Source: Pseudomonadota bacterium (GTDB lineage: Bacteria; Pseudomonadota; Alphaproteobacteria; Rickettsiales; UBA3002). Taken from it: a stretch of 51,165 nucleotides of DNA. Under the pieces are notes generated by a model. That model was given only the letters and a program-made list of their open reading frames with translations. It was not told where the DNA came from and did no database searches. Made by a program: the position numbers and the translations under genes. The stretch lies in the NCBI GenBank assembly GCA_040384265.1, contig JAZKJM010000005.1, forward strand, positions 1 through 51,165, written 5' to 3'. Below are positions 23,669 to 32,111 of this stretch, piece after piece (the stretch's first letter is position 1; the number at the start of each line of letters is the position of its first letter).

Positions 23669-26263
23669 ATGGCCACAGGAACACCATCCAATTTTCTTGC
23701 CTCCCGGTCGCTGAAAAGCGCCGAGTGGATGGCTGAGAACGCCTACATCGCGCCGGGCTTCCACCGGCTGTTGACAGCGGGTGGGCTGACGCTTGGCCTG
23801 TGGGGCGGGCGACGGTTGATGGATATCATCACCGCGCGTGACGCCATCACGGGACAGGAAATTCCGCAATACCAGGCACCCGAAATCGTGCGGCCCATCC
23901 ACGGCATCATGCGCTACAACCCCTATTCCGATGCGGCGACGGACCGTTGGAAATTTGTGGTGGACCGCATGGCGCCGGTCACGCTGGGCGCCGTCGCGGC
24001 GTATTGGGGCAGCAAAAGCTTCTTCCACGGAAAAATTCCCGGCAAGGAAGCATTCTTTCCATCCGGCGAAAAAGCGCTGGAGGCGCTTAAGGCCGGAAAA
24101 GTCTCGACAGAGGCGACCGATACGGCGATCAACCTTGCTCAATCGGAAGCGATTCGTAAGCTGGCGGCGGGCACACTGATTGAAGGCAGCGGCGGCGGCG
24201 CGCATCTGTTTGGCGCGTTTATGCCGCTCAATAACAGCCTCATCGCGCTTAATTTCCAGATCGGTGCGGACAAAAAAATAGCGATCCCGTTCATGAGCGG
24301 CCTCAATAAATGGCTGGGCAACCATGGCAGCTCATCGCGCGGGTTTTTCGCCGCCGCCCGCCATACCGCGAAATGGATGGAAAGCAACATTGCCCAGTTC
24401 GACAGCCCCCAGCATTGGGCGAGCATGGAGCAACTGCTGCCCAAAGCGCGCGATTGCCTGCAAAAGTTCCCTGACCGCACCGCGGCGGATGAAGAAAAGA
24501 TGGCACGTGCCCTGCGTGAACTGATCGACGATGCCTACCGGCAGCGCAGCAGCTTCCTGCACGCCAACCCCAAAGCCGACATGAACGCGCTGCGCAGCCA
24601 TATTTTCGATTTCGTCAGCGGCAAAACCCATCCGGGAAATATTGGCCTGTTCGGCACCGCGCTCGATAAATTTGTTCACAAGCAGGGCTTCAAACTCAGC
24701 GAATCGCGCATTGCCAGCGGCCGCTTCCCGTTTTTCAGCCGCATGATTGGCTCGCTGCCGAATGAAGAAAAATTCGTACGCAGCTACGGCGAATATATCA
24801 AAAAGGAATTCGAGCCGGGCCTGAATGTCGATCAATGGGTGAAAGACCAGCTGCACCGCGACCCGTGGAAAGTCGCTGCGGCCTATGGTACGGGCGCCGC
24901 TTTCATTGGCGCGACGCTGGCGGGTGCGGCCGTTGCGGCATCACACACCGACCGACAATCCGACAACCACCATGCACATATCGTCGAGAAAAAGCCCGCT
25001 CAAGCAATGGTCCACACCGCGGAATACCATAAATACGCCCCCTCGCCGCCCGACCCGAATGCCCCCGCCCACAGCGGCAACCTGGTCGATTGGGTGAATG
25101 GCAAGCCGCTTGATGTGGCCCACTGGTTAAGCCGTGTCGTTATTACTCCGCCGTCGATGCACCGCTTTATGAATGCGGCCTATCTTTCAGCGTTCCTGTA
25201 TGGCGGCATGCGGTTTTCCAACATTCTGACCGGGCGCAAGCTTGCCAAGCTGACTGCCGGCACACTGGCGGAATCGGAAGTCGCGCTGAAGGATGTGTGG
25301 GCACCGCTGCGGCCGCTGCATGGGCTGCTTGCCTATACGCCCGGCAGTGCTGTCATCGCCGACCGTTGGCGGCAGGCCGCGCATTTCATTATGCCGGTCG
25401 CGGTGGGTATGTTCGGCACCTACGCGGGGAGCGCCATGTATTTCCGCGACCGCGCCAAAGCACTCGGCACGCCCGAAACGCTGGAGGATTACGCCGACCG
25501 GATTTCCATGGAGCAATCCAAATTCTACGCAGGCGCGACGGCGGTCACGTCTATCTTTAATACCGGCTCGGGCATCCATCTGCTGCCGGTGTTCAACTAT
25601 TCGGCTAACTTACATAACCGCTATTTGCTCGGCAGCGGGCAACAGGTGGCGCTGCCGGGCTTGGGTAAATGGTGGTCGGGCAATGCGGGCACGACGCCGT
25701 GGGGCGTGAAGCGCACACTGCAATTCATGGAGAATTACCTCACCTATAACCCCGCCGCCCGCCCGCGTGAGCTGCCGGCGCTGGTACATTCCCTGATTGG
25801 CAAGCTTTACCCCAACTTAAACGAGACGGAACTTCTCGATAAAAAACAGCAATTCATCGATCGCATTCTGGATGTGCGCGACAGCTACCTTGCGGAAGGG
25901 GTTATCCCCATCTCCAAACGCGCCGCGTTATCTACGGCGATGAAGAAAATGCTCGCAGGCCAGGGCTTTGAAGTGATGCTGCGCGATGTTGGGCTGGATC
26001 CCGCTAATGCCAATCTGGCTGCCAATGGCGCATCAGGAACCATCGCCAATTTCTTCGGCCGCGGCAAGGCGGTGAAGCAGCTCTCGGAAGAATACCGCCA
26101 TAAATTTACCGAACGTTTGGCCAAAGATCCGCTGGAGCCAAAAGGCTACCTGAAAGCACTGCTGGATGCCACCCCTGCCCCGGCGAATGATAACCCGAAA
26201 GAGCCCGCCAGCTTCGCCGCGCGCGTCACCGCTGAGCCAAAGCGCCCGCAACTGCTGAGTTAG
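23669..26263 (+). CDS. 864-aa protein with a tandem internal duplication, unknown function
   Basis: No family is recognised. The protein consists of two related halves, about residues 31-300 and 498-745. Matching landmarks are WGGR (45-48) with YGGMR (511-515), RPIHG (75-79) with RPLHG (548-552), DRW (92-94) with DRW (565-567), GSGGGAHL (173-180) with GSGIHLLP (633-640), and a Trp/Gly-rich block ending KWMESN (235-240) or QFMENY (685-690). Each half begins with apolar helices. A strong hydrophobic stretch at 403-424 (AAFIGATLAGAAVAA) and a His/Pro-rich linker join them. There is no signal peptide and no clear ribosome site. It is divergent from the 650-aa gene. Confidence 0.75.
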   Translation: MATGTPSNFLASRSLKSAEWMAENAYIAPGFHRLLTAGGLTLGLWGGRRLMDIITARDAITGQEIPQYQAPEIVRPIHGIMRYNPYSDAATDRWKFVVDRMAPVTLGAVAAYWGSKSFFHGKIPGKEAFFPSGEKALEALKAGKVSTEATDTAINLAQSEAIRKLAAGTLIEGSGGGAHLFGAFMPLNNSLIALNFQIGADKKIAIPFMSGLNKWLGNHGSSSRGFFAAARHTAKWMESNIAQFDSPQHWASMEQLLPKARDCLQKFPDRTAADEEKMARALRELIDDAYRQRSSFLHANPKADMNALRSHIFDFVSGKTHPGNIGLFGTALDKFVHKQGFKLSESRIASGRFPFFSRMIGSLPNEEKFVRSYGEYIKKEFEPGLNVDQWVKDQLHRDPWKVAAAYGTGAAFIGATLAGAAVAASHTDRQSDNHHAHIVEKKPAQAMVHTAEYHKYAPSPPDPNAPAHSGNLVDWVNGKPLDVAHWLSRVVITPPSMHRFMNAAYLSAFLYGGMRFSNILTGRKLAKLTAGTLAESEVALKDVWAPLRPLHGLLAYTPGSAVIADRWRQAAHFIMPVAVGMFGTYAGSAMYFRDRAKALGTPETLEDYADRISMEQSKFYAGATAVTSIFNTGSGIHLLPVFNYSANLHNRYLLGSGQQVALPGLGKWWSGNAGTTPWGVKRTLQFMENYLTYNPAARPRELPALVHSLIGKLYPNLNETELLDKKQQFIDRILDVRDSYLAEGVIPISKRAALSTAMKKMLAGQGFEVMLRDVGLDPANANLAANGASGTIANFFGRGKAVKQLSEEYRHKFTERLAKDPLEPKGYLKALLDATPAPANDNPKEPASFAARVTAEPKRPQLLS

Positions 26264-26266
26264 CGC

Positions 26267-26295
26267 TTGCATTTTGTGCGATAATTCACTACTAA
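26267..26295 (+). promoter_or_regulatory. Predicted rpsB promoter
   Basis: TTGCAT (26267-26272) and TACTAA (26290-26295) are separated by exactly 17 nt. The -35 lies four bases after the preceding stop codon. This would give a leader of about 140 nt before rpsB. Confidence 0.45.
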
Positions 26296-26301
26296 GCCGC
26301 A

Positions 26302-26444
26302 CCCGCACGGAATTGGTTCGTGGGGGATACACACGTGAATGTCAGGGCTGCTCGGGGTGTTCCCAGTTTCCCGCCGGTGCTTGAACCCACAAGGTTTGGG
26401 CCATCGTTCACGGAGGATTAACCGGACTTAAGGAGTTGACTATC
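26302..26444 (+). promoter_or_regulatory. Structured 5' leader of rpsB
   Basis: This gene-free stretch contains possible long-range pairing of CGTGAA (about 26334) with TTCACG (about 26407), and a local CCCA/TGGG hairpin around 26390-26400, just before AAGGAG and the rpsB ATG. Ribosomal protein S2 represses its own mRNA in other bacteria, so a regulatory leader is plausible. I cannot match it to a defined motif. Confidence 0.35.
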
Positions 26445-27452
26445 ATGGCATTACCAGCCTTTTCCATGCGCGAACTGATCGACGCTGGCGTACATTTCGG
26501 CCACAAAACCAAACGTTGGAACCCACGCATGGCGCCGTTTATCTACGGCACCCGCAACGACATCCACATCATCGACTTACAACAAACCGTGCCGATGCTG
26601 CACCGCGCCCTGAGCGCCGTGCGCGCCACGGTTGCTAAAAACGGTCGTATCCTGTTCGTCGGCACCAAGCGCCAGGCGTCGGAATCGATCCAGGAATCGG
26701 CAAAACGTTGCGGCCAATATTATGTCGATCAACGCTGGCTCGGCGGCATGCTGACCAACTGGTCGACCATCCAGAACTCGATCCGCCAGCTGCGTAAATA
26801 CGAAGAGCTGCTTGGCGATCCGCATTCGGGCCTGAGCAAGAAAGAGATCCTCACCACCCAGCGTAACCGCGACAAACTCGAGCGTTCGCTCGGCGGGATC
26901 CGCGATATGGGCGGCAAACCGGATCTGCTGTTCATCATCGACACCAACCGCGAAGAGCTGGCTGTTAAAGAAGCGCAAAAACTCGGGATTCCGATTGTTG
27001 CGATCATCGACACCAACTGCTCGACCGATGGCATCGATTTCCCCATCCCAGGCAATGACGATGCAACCCGCGCGATCAAACTTTACTGCAAACTGATTTC
27101 CGATGCGGCCCTTTCCGGCCTCAAGGAAAACCTCAGCGTGCAGGAATCTGATTTCGGCGCCGCCGAGGAACCTTCCGAAATGGAAGCGACCGAAGGCAGC
27201 ACCCCGCGTCAGGATCGTGAAAAGGTAGCACGTGATTCGCGCAAACCAGCTGGCGGCAAAGGTGGCAAGCCTGCCCCGAAAGCTGCTCCAAGCTCCTCCA
27301 CGAAGAAAGAAGCCTTCGCTGAAGAAGCCAAAAAAGCTGCTAAGAAAAAAGCGGTAGAAGTACCGTTCGAAGCCCCGGCTGCCGCTGTTGAAGCCGCTCC
27401 GGCGGAAGCGACCGACGATAAGCCAAAGAAATCGGCTAAAAAATCGGCGTAA
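26445..27452 (+). CDS. rpsB: Small ribosomal subunit protein uS2, with long C-terminal tail
   Basis: The 335-aa protein matches S2 from [20 protein letters not shown] through about residue 230 ([30 protein letters not shown] and GNDDATRAI are family markers). The last 90 or so residues are a Lys/Ala/Glu/Pro-rich low-complexity tail, longer than the E. coli protein; similar tails occur in several alphaproteobacteria. ATG 26445 follows AAGGAG. It heads the rpsB-tsf-pyrH-frr order, although a palindromic repeat and, further on, a lipoprotein and a GNAT gene intervene. Confidence 0.97.
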   Translation: MALPAFSMRELIDAGVHFGHKTKRWNPRMAPFIYGTRNDIHIIDLQQTVPMLHRALSAVRATVAKNGRILFVGTKRQASESIQESAKRCGQYYVDQRWLGGMLTNWSTIQNSIRQLRKYEELLGDPHSGLSKKEILTTQRNRDKLERSLGGIRDMGGKPDLLFIIDTNREELAVKEAQKLGIPIVAIIDTNCSTDGIDFPIPGNDDATRAIKLYCKLISDAALSGLKENLSVQESDFGAAEEPSEMEATEGSTPRQDREKVARDSRKPAGGKGGKPAPKAAPSSSTKKEAFAEEAKKAAKKKAVEVPFEAPAAAVEAAPAEATDDKPKKSAKKSA

Positions 27453-27473
27453 CACTATCGTTTGTCACCCCGT

Positions 27474-27536
27474 CGTATGACGTGGTTCATCTGCCTTTCG
27501 TGAAGTGAGATGGACCCCGGCATGCGCCGGGGTGAC
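27474..27536. repeat. Palindromic repeat between rpsB and tsf (GTCACCCCG type)
   Basis: The element begins GTCACCCCG and ends CGGGGTGAC. It contains a perfect inner hairpin CCCCGGC-ATGC-GCCGGGG at 27515-27532. Its wording (tggaccccggc...gccggggtgac) resembles dispersed intergenic repeats of alphaproteobacteria and differs from the repeat at 2766. No T-run follows, but the hairpin could attenuate read-through from rpsB into tsf. Confidence 0.7.
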
Positions 27537-27560
27537 AGCATCAATCATTAGGAGATAAAA

Positions 27561-28748
27561 ATGTCCGCACAATTGGTAAAAGAACTTCGCGAGCGCTCGG
27601 GCGCCGGCATGATGGATTGCAAAAAAGCCCTCGATGCTAACGGCATGAACATTGAAGCCGCCATCGACTGGCTGCGCCAAAAAGGCTTGTCGCAAGCCGC
27701 TAAAAAATCTGGCCGCGTGGCTGCAGAAGGCCTTGTCGCCGTCGCCAGCAATGGCAGCAGCGCAGCGGTTGTTGAGCTGAACTCGGAAACCGATTTCGTT
27801 GCCCGTAACGAGCAGTTCCAGGCTCTCGTCCATGAAGTTGCGCAGGAAGCATTGGCTTCGGGCACCGACATCGAGGCGCTGAAAGCTCAGAAAATGTCTG
27901 CCACCAACAAAACCGTCACGGAAGCGATCACGGAAGCCGTTGCCACCATTGGTGAAAACATGAACCTGCGCCGCGTTGCCACGCTGAGTGCAAACGCAGG
28001 CATCGTCGCCACCTATATCCATGGTGCGGTGAAGCCGGGCATGGGCAAAATCGGCGTGCTGGTTGCGCTGGAATCGACCGGCGACAAAGCGAAACTGGAA
28101 GCCCTTGGCAAACAAATCGCCATGCATATCGCCGCCAGCAGCCCAAGCTACATGCAGTTCAGCGACATCCCGGCGGCCGATAAGGCGCGTGAGGAAGATG
28201 TTGCGAAAAGCAAAGCCGAGAAGCTGTGGAGCGAGTTTGTGGAATTTGAAGCCGGCATGGTGAAATATGCCGACAAGCTGGCCAAAGAGCGTAACTTCTC
28301 CGAGAAGCAGTTCGAGCCAAAACTGAAAGAACTCAAGCAGACCATCCCGAACGTGGACACGCTGCTTGCCGATTTCGACCGCCAGAGTGTGAGCGAAGAC
28401 CGCAAAGAGAAGCAAGACGCCGAGAAGACCAAAAAGCTCCTCGCCATCTTCTTCGAAGAAGCGGCCTTCATCCTCAAGAAAATCCGTTCGTATGGTGATG
28501 AAGCCGCCATCCGCGCGAAACTGGCGCAGCTGTATTTCGACGAAACCATCCGCGATGCCGTGCTGCATGAGCAAGTATTTGTGATCGATGGCAAAACCAA
28601 GATCGTCGATGTCATTAAAAATGCTGAAAAAGAAGTTGGCGCACCTGTCAATTTCCCAGCCTATGTGCGCTTCGCCCTTGGTGAAGGCATCGAGAAAGTC
28701 GAAGACGATTTCGCAGCCGAAGTGGCGAAAGTTTCCGGCGTAGCCTAG
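27561..28748 (+). CDS. tsf: Elongation factor Ts with a ~100-residue insertion
   Basis: EF-Ts recycles EF-Tu by displacing GDP. The N-terminal UBA-like region (VKELRERSGAGMMDCKKAL), the TDFVAR motif (78-82) and the AMHIAAS core (187-193) are normal. The C-terminal LHEQVFVIDGKTKIVDVI is also normal. Between them, about residues 221-320, lies a charged helical insertion with predicted coiled-coil character (rich in Lys/Glu, including KLWSEFVEFEAG and DRKEKQDAEKTKK). It makes the protein 395 aa against roughly 280-310 in most bacteria. The frame is continuous across it, so it is an insertion and not a frameshift. AGGAG precedes ATG 27561. Confidence 0.95.
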   Translation: MSAQLVKELRERSGAGMMDCKKALDANGMNIEAAIDWLRQKGLSQAAKKSGRVAAEGLVAVASNGSSAAVVELNSETDFVARNEQFQALVHEVAQEALASGTDIEALKAQKMSATNKTVTEAITEAVATIGENMNLRRVATLSANAGIVATYIHGAVKPGMGKIGVLVALESTGDKAKLEALGKQIAMHIAASSPSYMQFSDIPAADKAREEDVAKSKAEKLWSEFVEFEAGMVKYADKLAKERNFSEKQFEPKLKELKQTIPNVDTLLADFDRQSVSEDRKEKQDAEKTKKLLAIFFEEAAFILKKIRSYGDEAAIRAKLAQLYFDETIRDAVLHEQVFVIDGKTKIVDVIKNAEKEVGAPVNFPAYVRFALGEGIEKVEDDFAAEVAKVSGVA

Positions 28749-28839
28749 TCTATTGTTTGGCTACGCATTGATCTACTGATCAATGCTGCGCGCAGCGCCG
28801 CTGGCTCATGGCTGGCTCGCCCCGCTCGCAAACAGCATC

Positions 28840-28874
28840 AACGGCCAGCAAGCAATTGCTGGCCGTTTTCTTTT
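28840..28874 (+). terminator. Rho-independent terminator after tsf
   Basis: AACGGCCAGCAA and TTGCTGGCCGTT form a perfect 12-bp stem with a 4-nt loop (GCAA), followed by TTCTTTT. It ends transcription of rpsB-tsf about 90 bp after the tsf stop and just before the lipoprotein gene. Confidence 0.9.
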
Positions 28875-28891
28875 GCGCTATGGTGGAGGGC

Positions 28892-29263
28892 ATGAAAAAA
28901 CTCCTCGCCCTCACCGCTTTGCTGCTAACCACCGGCTGCGCCACCATCACGGCGGATTCCGACCAGCTGATTACCATCACCACCGACCCGGCGGGTGCGA
29001 GCTGTATCATCAGCAATAGCGCACAAAGCTATACGCTTGAGCAAACGCCCGGCAGCGTGACGGTGGAACGCGCCTATGAGCCGCTCGATGTGCTCTGCAC
29101 CAACGCTGCAGGCCAGGCCGGGCGCACCAGCCTCACCGCCAAAACCCGTGGCCGGGCCTATGGCAACATCCTGCTGCTGGGCATTCCGGCACTGGTGGAT
29201 GCGAGCACCGGCGATGGTTATGTCTACGAGCCGTCGGAGCTTGCAATAACGCTTGCGCAGTAA
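28892..29263 (+). CDS. Small predicted lipoprotein
   Basis: The 123-aa product starts MKKLLALTALLLTTGCATI, a lipoprotein signal with lipobox LTTGC, so Cys20 would be lipidated. The mature part has a PEGA-like beta motif (ITTDPAGASCIISN...TPGSVTVERAYEPLDVLC) and a hydrophobic glycine-rich stretch (GNILLLGIPALVDASTGDGY) near the C-terminus, seen in many small Gram-negative lipoproteins. The ribosome site GGTGGAGGG supports ATG 28892. Function is unknown. Confidence 0.78.
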   Translation: MKKLLALTALLLTTGCATITADSDQLITITTDPAGASCIISNSAQSYTLEQTPGSVTVERAYEPLDVLCTNAAGQAGRTSLTAKTRGRAYGNILLLGIPALVDASTGDGYVYEPSELAITLAQ

Positions 29264-29268
29264 GGCTA

Positions 29269-29913
29269 TTAGCGCCCAACTCCAACGGCATCACGATTGA
29301 TGCGCTGTTCAGGATTTATTTGCTGGACCACCGGATATTCAAGCATGACTAATTCTTTTTCTGGACGCATATCGTTTACCATATCGGGCCTTCGCTCAAA
29401 TCCAGCCGTCTCTAATATCCTCAAGGAAATCGTATTTTCGGGCTCTGCCCCAGCTACTATCTGGCGCACCCCGAACTCATGGCCATGGGCTGTAAAGCCC
29501 TCGACAACCTGTTGCACCATTTTTGTTGCTAATCCTTGGTTGCGGCAAGAAGGAAGCACATAGTACCCGATTGTCGCTTTTTTTAATTTTTCATACAAAC
29601 AGACCTGCGTCTCGCCGAGCAGCTCCGCGCTTCCTTTGCGGCGTATCTGGAATTGGGCAACAGTAACATCCGCGCTATTGCTTTTAGTGTAATACCAATC
29701 ATTTAAGTGTTTCGCTATCCAAGCCGGATCCTCAAAGGAGGTTTCCTCAGGTTTCCAACCCAAGCCGCGCACCCAATCATGGTCGCTATCTAGCATCATC
29801 GCCTTAAATGGTGCGGGCTCCAAACGGTGGAGTGGAACAAATTCTAAATCACCCTGGGCTGAGAGCATGTCGGCGATCTGTTCCATTTTATGGTTATAGG
29901 CCTCTAGTTCCAC
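29269..29913 (-). CDS. GNAT family N-acetyltransferase
   Basis: The 214-aa protein has a GNAT acetyl-CoA motif (IGYYVLPSCRNQGLATKMVQ is the A-motif region, with the Q/R-x-x-G-x-A core as RNQGLA), followed by the N-x-x-S-x-x-x-L helix as ENTISLRILETAGF. The substrate cannot be read; the layout resembles ribosomal-protein or small-molecule acetyltransferases. A GTG at 29913 with AAGGAG five bases upstream is the best start; the longer frame would run antisense into pyrH. The gene is visibly AT-richer than its neighbours and points against the surrounding operon, suggesting insertion. Confidence 0.8.
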   Translation of the reverse strand: MELEAYNHKMEQIADMLSAQGDLEFVPLHRLEPAPFKAMMLDSDHDWVRGLGWKPEETSFEDPAWIAKHLNDWYYTKSNSADVTVAQFQIRRKGSAELLGETQVCLYEKLKKATIGYYVLPSCRNQGLATKMVQQVVEGFTAHGHEFGVRQIVAGAEPENTISLRILETAGFERRPDMVNDMRPEKELVMLEYPVVQQINPEQRINRDAVGVGR

Positions 29914-30058
29914 AGGCACTCCTTTTATAAGCCTGATTTTACACCAATAAGACAGGGCCAAGCATGACAGTTTCGTGAATATTGAACCGTTTTTTCCTAA
30001 TTTTTCCTTGTAATTCCGTGGAATCGCAGTAGTTCTAGGCGCAATCAGGAGATACTGC

Positions 30059-30805
30059 ATGACCGCCACCCTCGCCCAGCCTCGCACCGCTCCGAAATAC
30101 CAGCGCGTGCTCATCAAAGTTTCCGGCGAAGCCCTGATGGGCGATAAGGGATATGGGCAGGATCTCGCCACCATCCAGCGCATCGCCACCGACATTAAAC
30201 AAGTGGCCGATATGGGCGTGCAGGTCTGCGTGGTGGTGGGCGGTGGGAATATCTTCCGCGGCATTTCCGGCGCGGCGCAAGGCATGGAACGCTCCAGCGC
30301 CGATTACATGGGCATGCTCGCCACCATCCTCAACGCGCTGGCCATCCAGAACATCCTCGACCAGACCGGCATCGAAACACGGGTGCTTTCGGCGATCGAG
30401 ATGGATCAGGTTTGTGAACCCTACATCCGCCGCCGGGCGATCCGCCATCTGGAGCGCGGCCGCGTGGTGATTTTCGCCGGCGGCATTGGCAGCCCCTATT
30501 TCACCACCGACACCACCGCGGCCCTGCGCGCCTCCGAAATGGGCTGCGACGCGCTGCTGAAGGGCACGCAGGTGGATGGCGTTTACACCGCCGACCCGAA
30601 AAAAGACAAAACCGCGACCCGCTTCGACACGCTCACCTACCACGATGTGCTGAGCAAGGATTTGAAAGTGATGGACGCCGCCGCCATTTCCCTCGCCCGC
30701 GAAAACCAGATCCCAATCCTCGTGTTCTCGATCCACGACACCGGCGCGTTCGCCCGCGTCATCTGCGGCGAAGGCAACTGCACCACGATTATGGACCCCA
30801 AATAA
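30059..30805 (+). CDS. pyrH: UMP kinase
   Basis: The 248-aa amino-acid-kinase-fold enzyme phosphorylates UMP to UDP. It carries the UMP kinase wording: [10 protein letters not shown] near residue 20, [25 protein letters not shown], and the late [13 protein letters not shown] with MDAAA. Length is normal and AGGAGA precedes ATG 30059. It is 11 bp upstream of frr, the near-universal pairing, and both sit between translation and envelope genes as in most proteobacteria. Confidence 0.97.
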   Translation: MTATLAQPRTAPKYQRVLIKVSGEALMGDKGYGQDLATIQRIATDIKQVADMGVQVCVVVGGGNIFRGISGAAQGMERSSADYMGMLATILNALAIQNILDQTGIETRVLSAIEMDQVCEPYIRRRAIRHLERGRVVIFAGGIGSPYFTTDTTAALRASEMGCDALLKGTQVDGVYTADPKKDKTATRFDTLTYHDVLSKDLKVMDAAAISLARENQIPILVFSIHDTGAFARVICGEGNCTTIMDPK

Positions 30806-30816
30806 CGGAGACTCTT

Positions 30817-31362
30817 ATGCTGAACGACCTCACCAAACGTATGGATGGCGCGATTACGACATTGTCCAAGGAATTCGGCTCGCTGCGCACGGGCCGGGCC
30901 AGCACCAACCTGCTCGACACCGTGCAGGTGGAAGCCTATGGCAGCATGCTACCGATGAACCAGGTTGGCAACGTCACCGCGCCGGAAGCGCGCATGCTGA
31001 TGGTTTCGGTGTGGGATAAGACGATGGTGAAAGCGGTCGAAAAAGCGATCCGCGAATCCGATATGGGCCTGAACCCGGCGGTGGATGGCCAGACCATCCG
31101 CGTGCCGATTCCGGCGCCTTCCGAAGAACGCCGCAAGGAAATGGTGAAGATCGCCCATAAATATTCAGAAGGCGCGAAAGTCTCGGTCCGCAACGTCCGC
31201 CGCGATGGGATGGATGAGCTGAAGAAACAGGAAAAAGAGAAAAAGATTTCCGAAGACGAAATGCACACCCAGTCGGACAAAATCCAGAAACTGACCGATG
31301 ATTTCGTCAAGAAAATCGACGAGCTGATGGTCGCTAAAGAAAAAGACATTCTGGCTGTCTAG
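30817..31362 (+). CDS. frr: Ribosome recycling factor
   Basis: The 181-aa protein shows the RRF signatures LRTGRAST near residue 30, the PLNQ-like [17 protein letters not shown], and the C-terminal long-helix segment [20 protein letters not shown]. With EF-G it splits post-termination ribosomes. The length matches the family. Its stop codon overlaps the GTG start of uppS, so the two are coupled; pyrH lies 11 bp upstream. Confidence 0.97.
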   Translation: MLNDLTKRMDGAITTLSKEFGSLRTGRASTNLLDTVQVEAYGSMLPMNQVGNVTAPEARMLMVSVWDKTMVKAVEKAIRESDMGLNPAVDGQTIRVPIPAPSEERRKEMVKIAHKYSEGAKVSVRNVRRDGMDELKKQEKEKKISEDEMHTQSDKIQKLTDDFVKKIDELMVAKEKDILAV

Positions 31363-32111
31363 TGACCAGCGCCGCACAGGCAGTTCCCGCATCCGACGCG
31401 CCCCGTTTGCCGCAGCATATCGCCATCATCATGGATGGCAATGGGCGCTGGGCTCGTGAGCGCGGCGTTGCCCGGTTGCGTGGCCACAGCCAGGGCGGTG
31501 AGGCCCTGCGCAGCTTGCTCGATAGCTGCCGCGCGCGGCCCTATATCCGCCACCTAACGCTCTATGCGTTTTCGATCGAGAACTGGAACCGCTCCGCCGA
31601 TGAGGTGAGCGATTTGATGAACCTGCTGCGCCATTACGTGAAGCGCGAGGCGCCGATTCTGCACGAAAATAACATCCGCATGCGCTTCATCGGGCAGATG
31701 GAAACGCTCGATCCGGATATTCAGCGCGACCTTGAAGCAGTGCGGCTGCTCACCGAAAATAACAGCGGCCTCACGGTCTCGATGGCGATTTCCTACGGCG
31801 CGCGGCAGGAAATCGGCGCCGCCATGCGCGCGATTGCGGCGAAGGTGGAGGCCGGTGTCGTGCGCGCCAGCGAGATTACCGAGGCGACCATCGCCAATCA
31901 TTTACACACGCACCACACGCCCGACCCGGATCTGCTGATCCGCACCGGCGGTGAGGAGCGGTTGAGCAATTTCCTGCTCTGGCAATCGGCCTATACGGAG
32001 CTGTATTTCACCGACACGCTTTGGCCCGATTTCAAGCCCGAAGACCTCGATAAAGCAGTTCAAAGCTATAGCCAGCGGGAGCGCCGCTTCGGCAAGCGGA
32101 ACGAAAGCTGA
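31362..32111 (+). CDS. uppS: Undecaprenyl diphosphate synthase
   Basis: The 249-aa cis-prenyltransferase makes the lipid carrier for peptidoglycan and other wall polymers. It carries the diagnostic IIMDGNGRWA near residue 25, GHSQGGEALR, YAFSIENWNR, and the C-terminal RTGGEERLSNFLLWQSAYTE (catalytic Arg and acidic residues). The start is GTG 31362, sharing a base with the frr stop. Its own stop overlaps the cdsA ATG, giving a tight frr-uppS-cdsA unit. Confidence 0.97.
   Translation: MTSAAQAVPASDAPRLPQHIAIIMDGNGRWARERGVARLRGHSQGGEALRSLLDSCRARPYIRHLTLYAFSIENWNRSADEVSDLMNLLRHYVKREAPILHENNIRMRFIGQMETLDPDIQRDLEAVRLLTENNSGLTVSMAISYGARQEIGAAMRAIAAKVEAGVVRASEITEATIANHLHTHHTPDPDLLIRTGGEERLSNFLLWQSAYTELYFTDTLWPDFKPEDLDKAVQSYSQRERRFGKRNES

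Noticed and set aside
29914-30285. N-terminal extension of the GNAT gene antisense to pyrH
   Set aside because: The extension has no GNAT similarity, overlaps the pyrH start, and GTG 29913 has a strong AAGGAG site.
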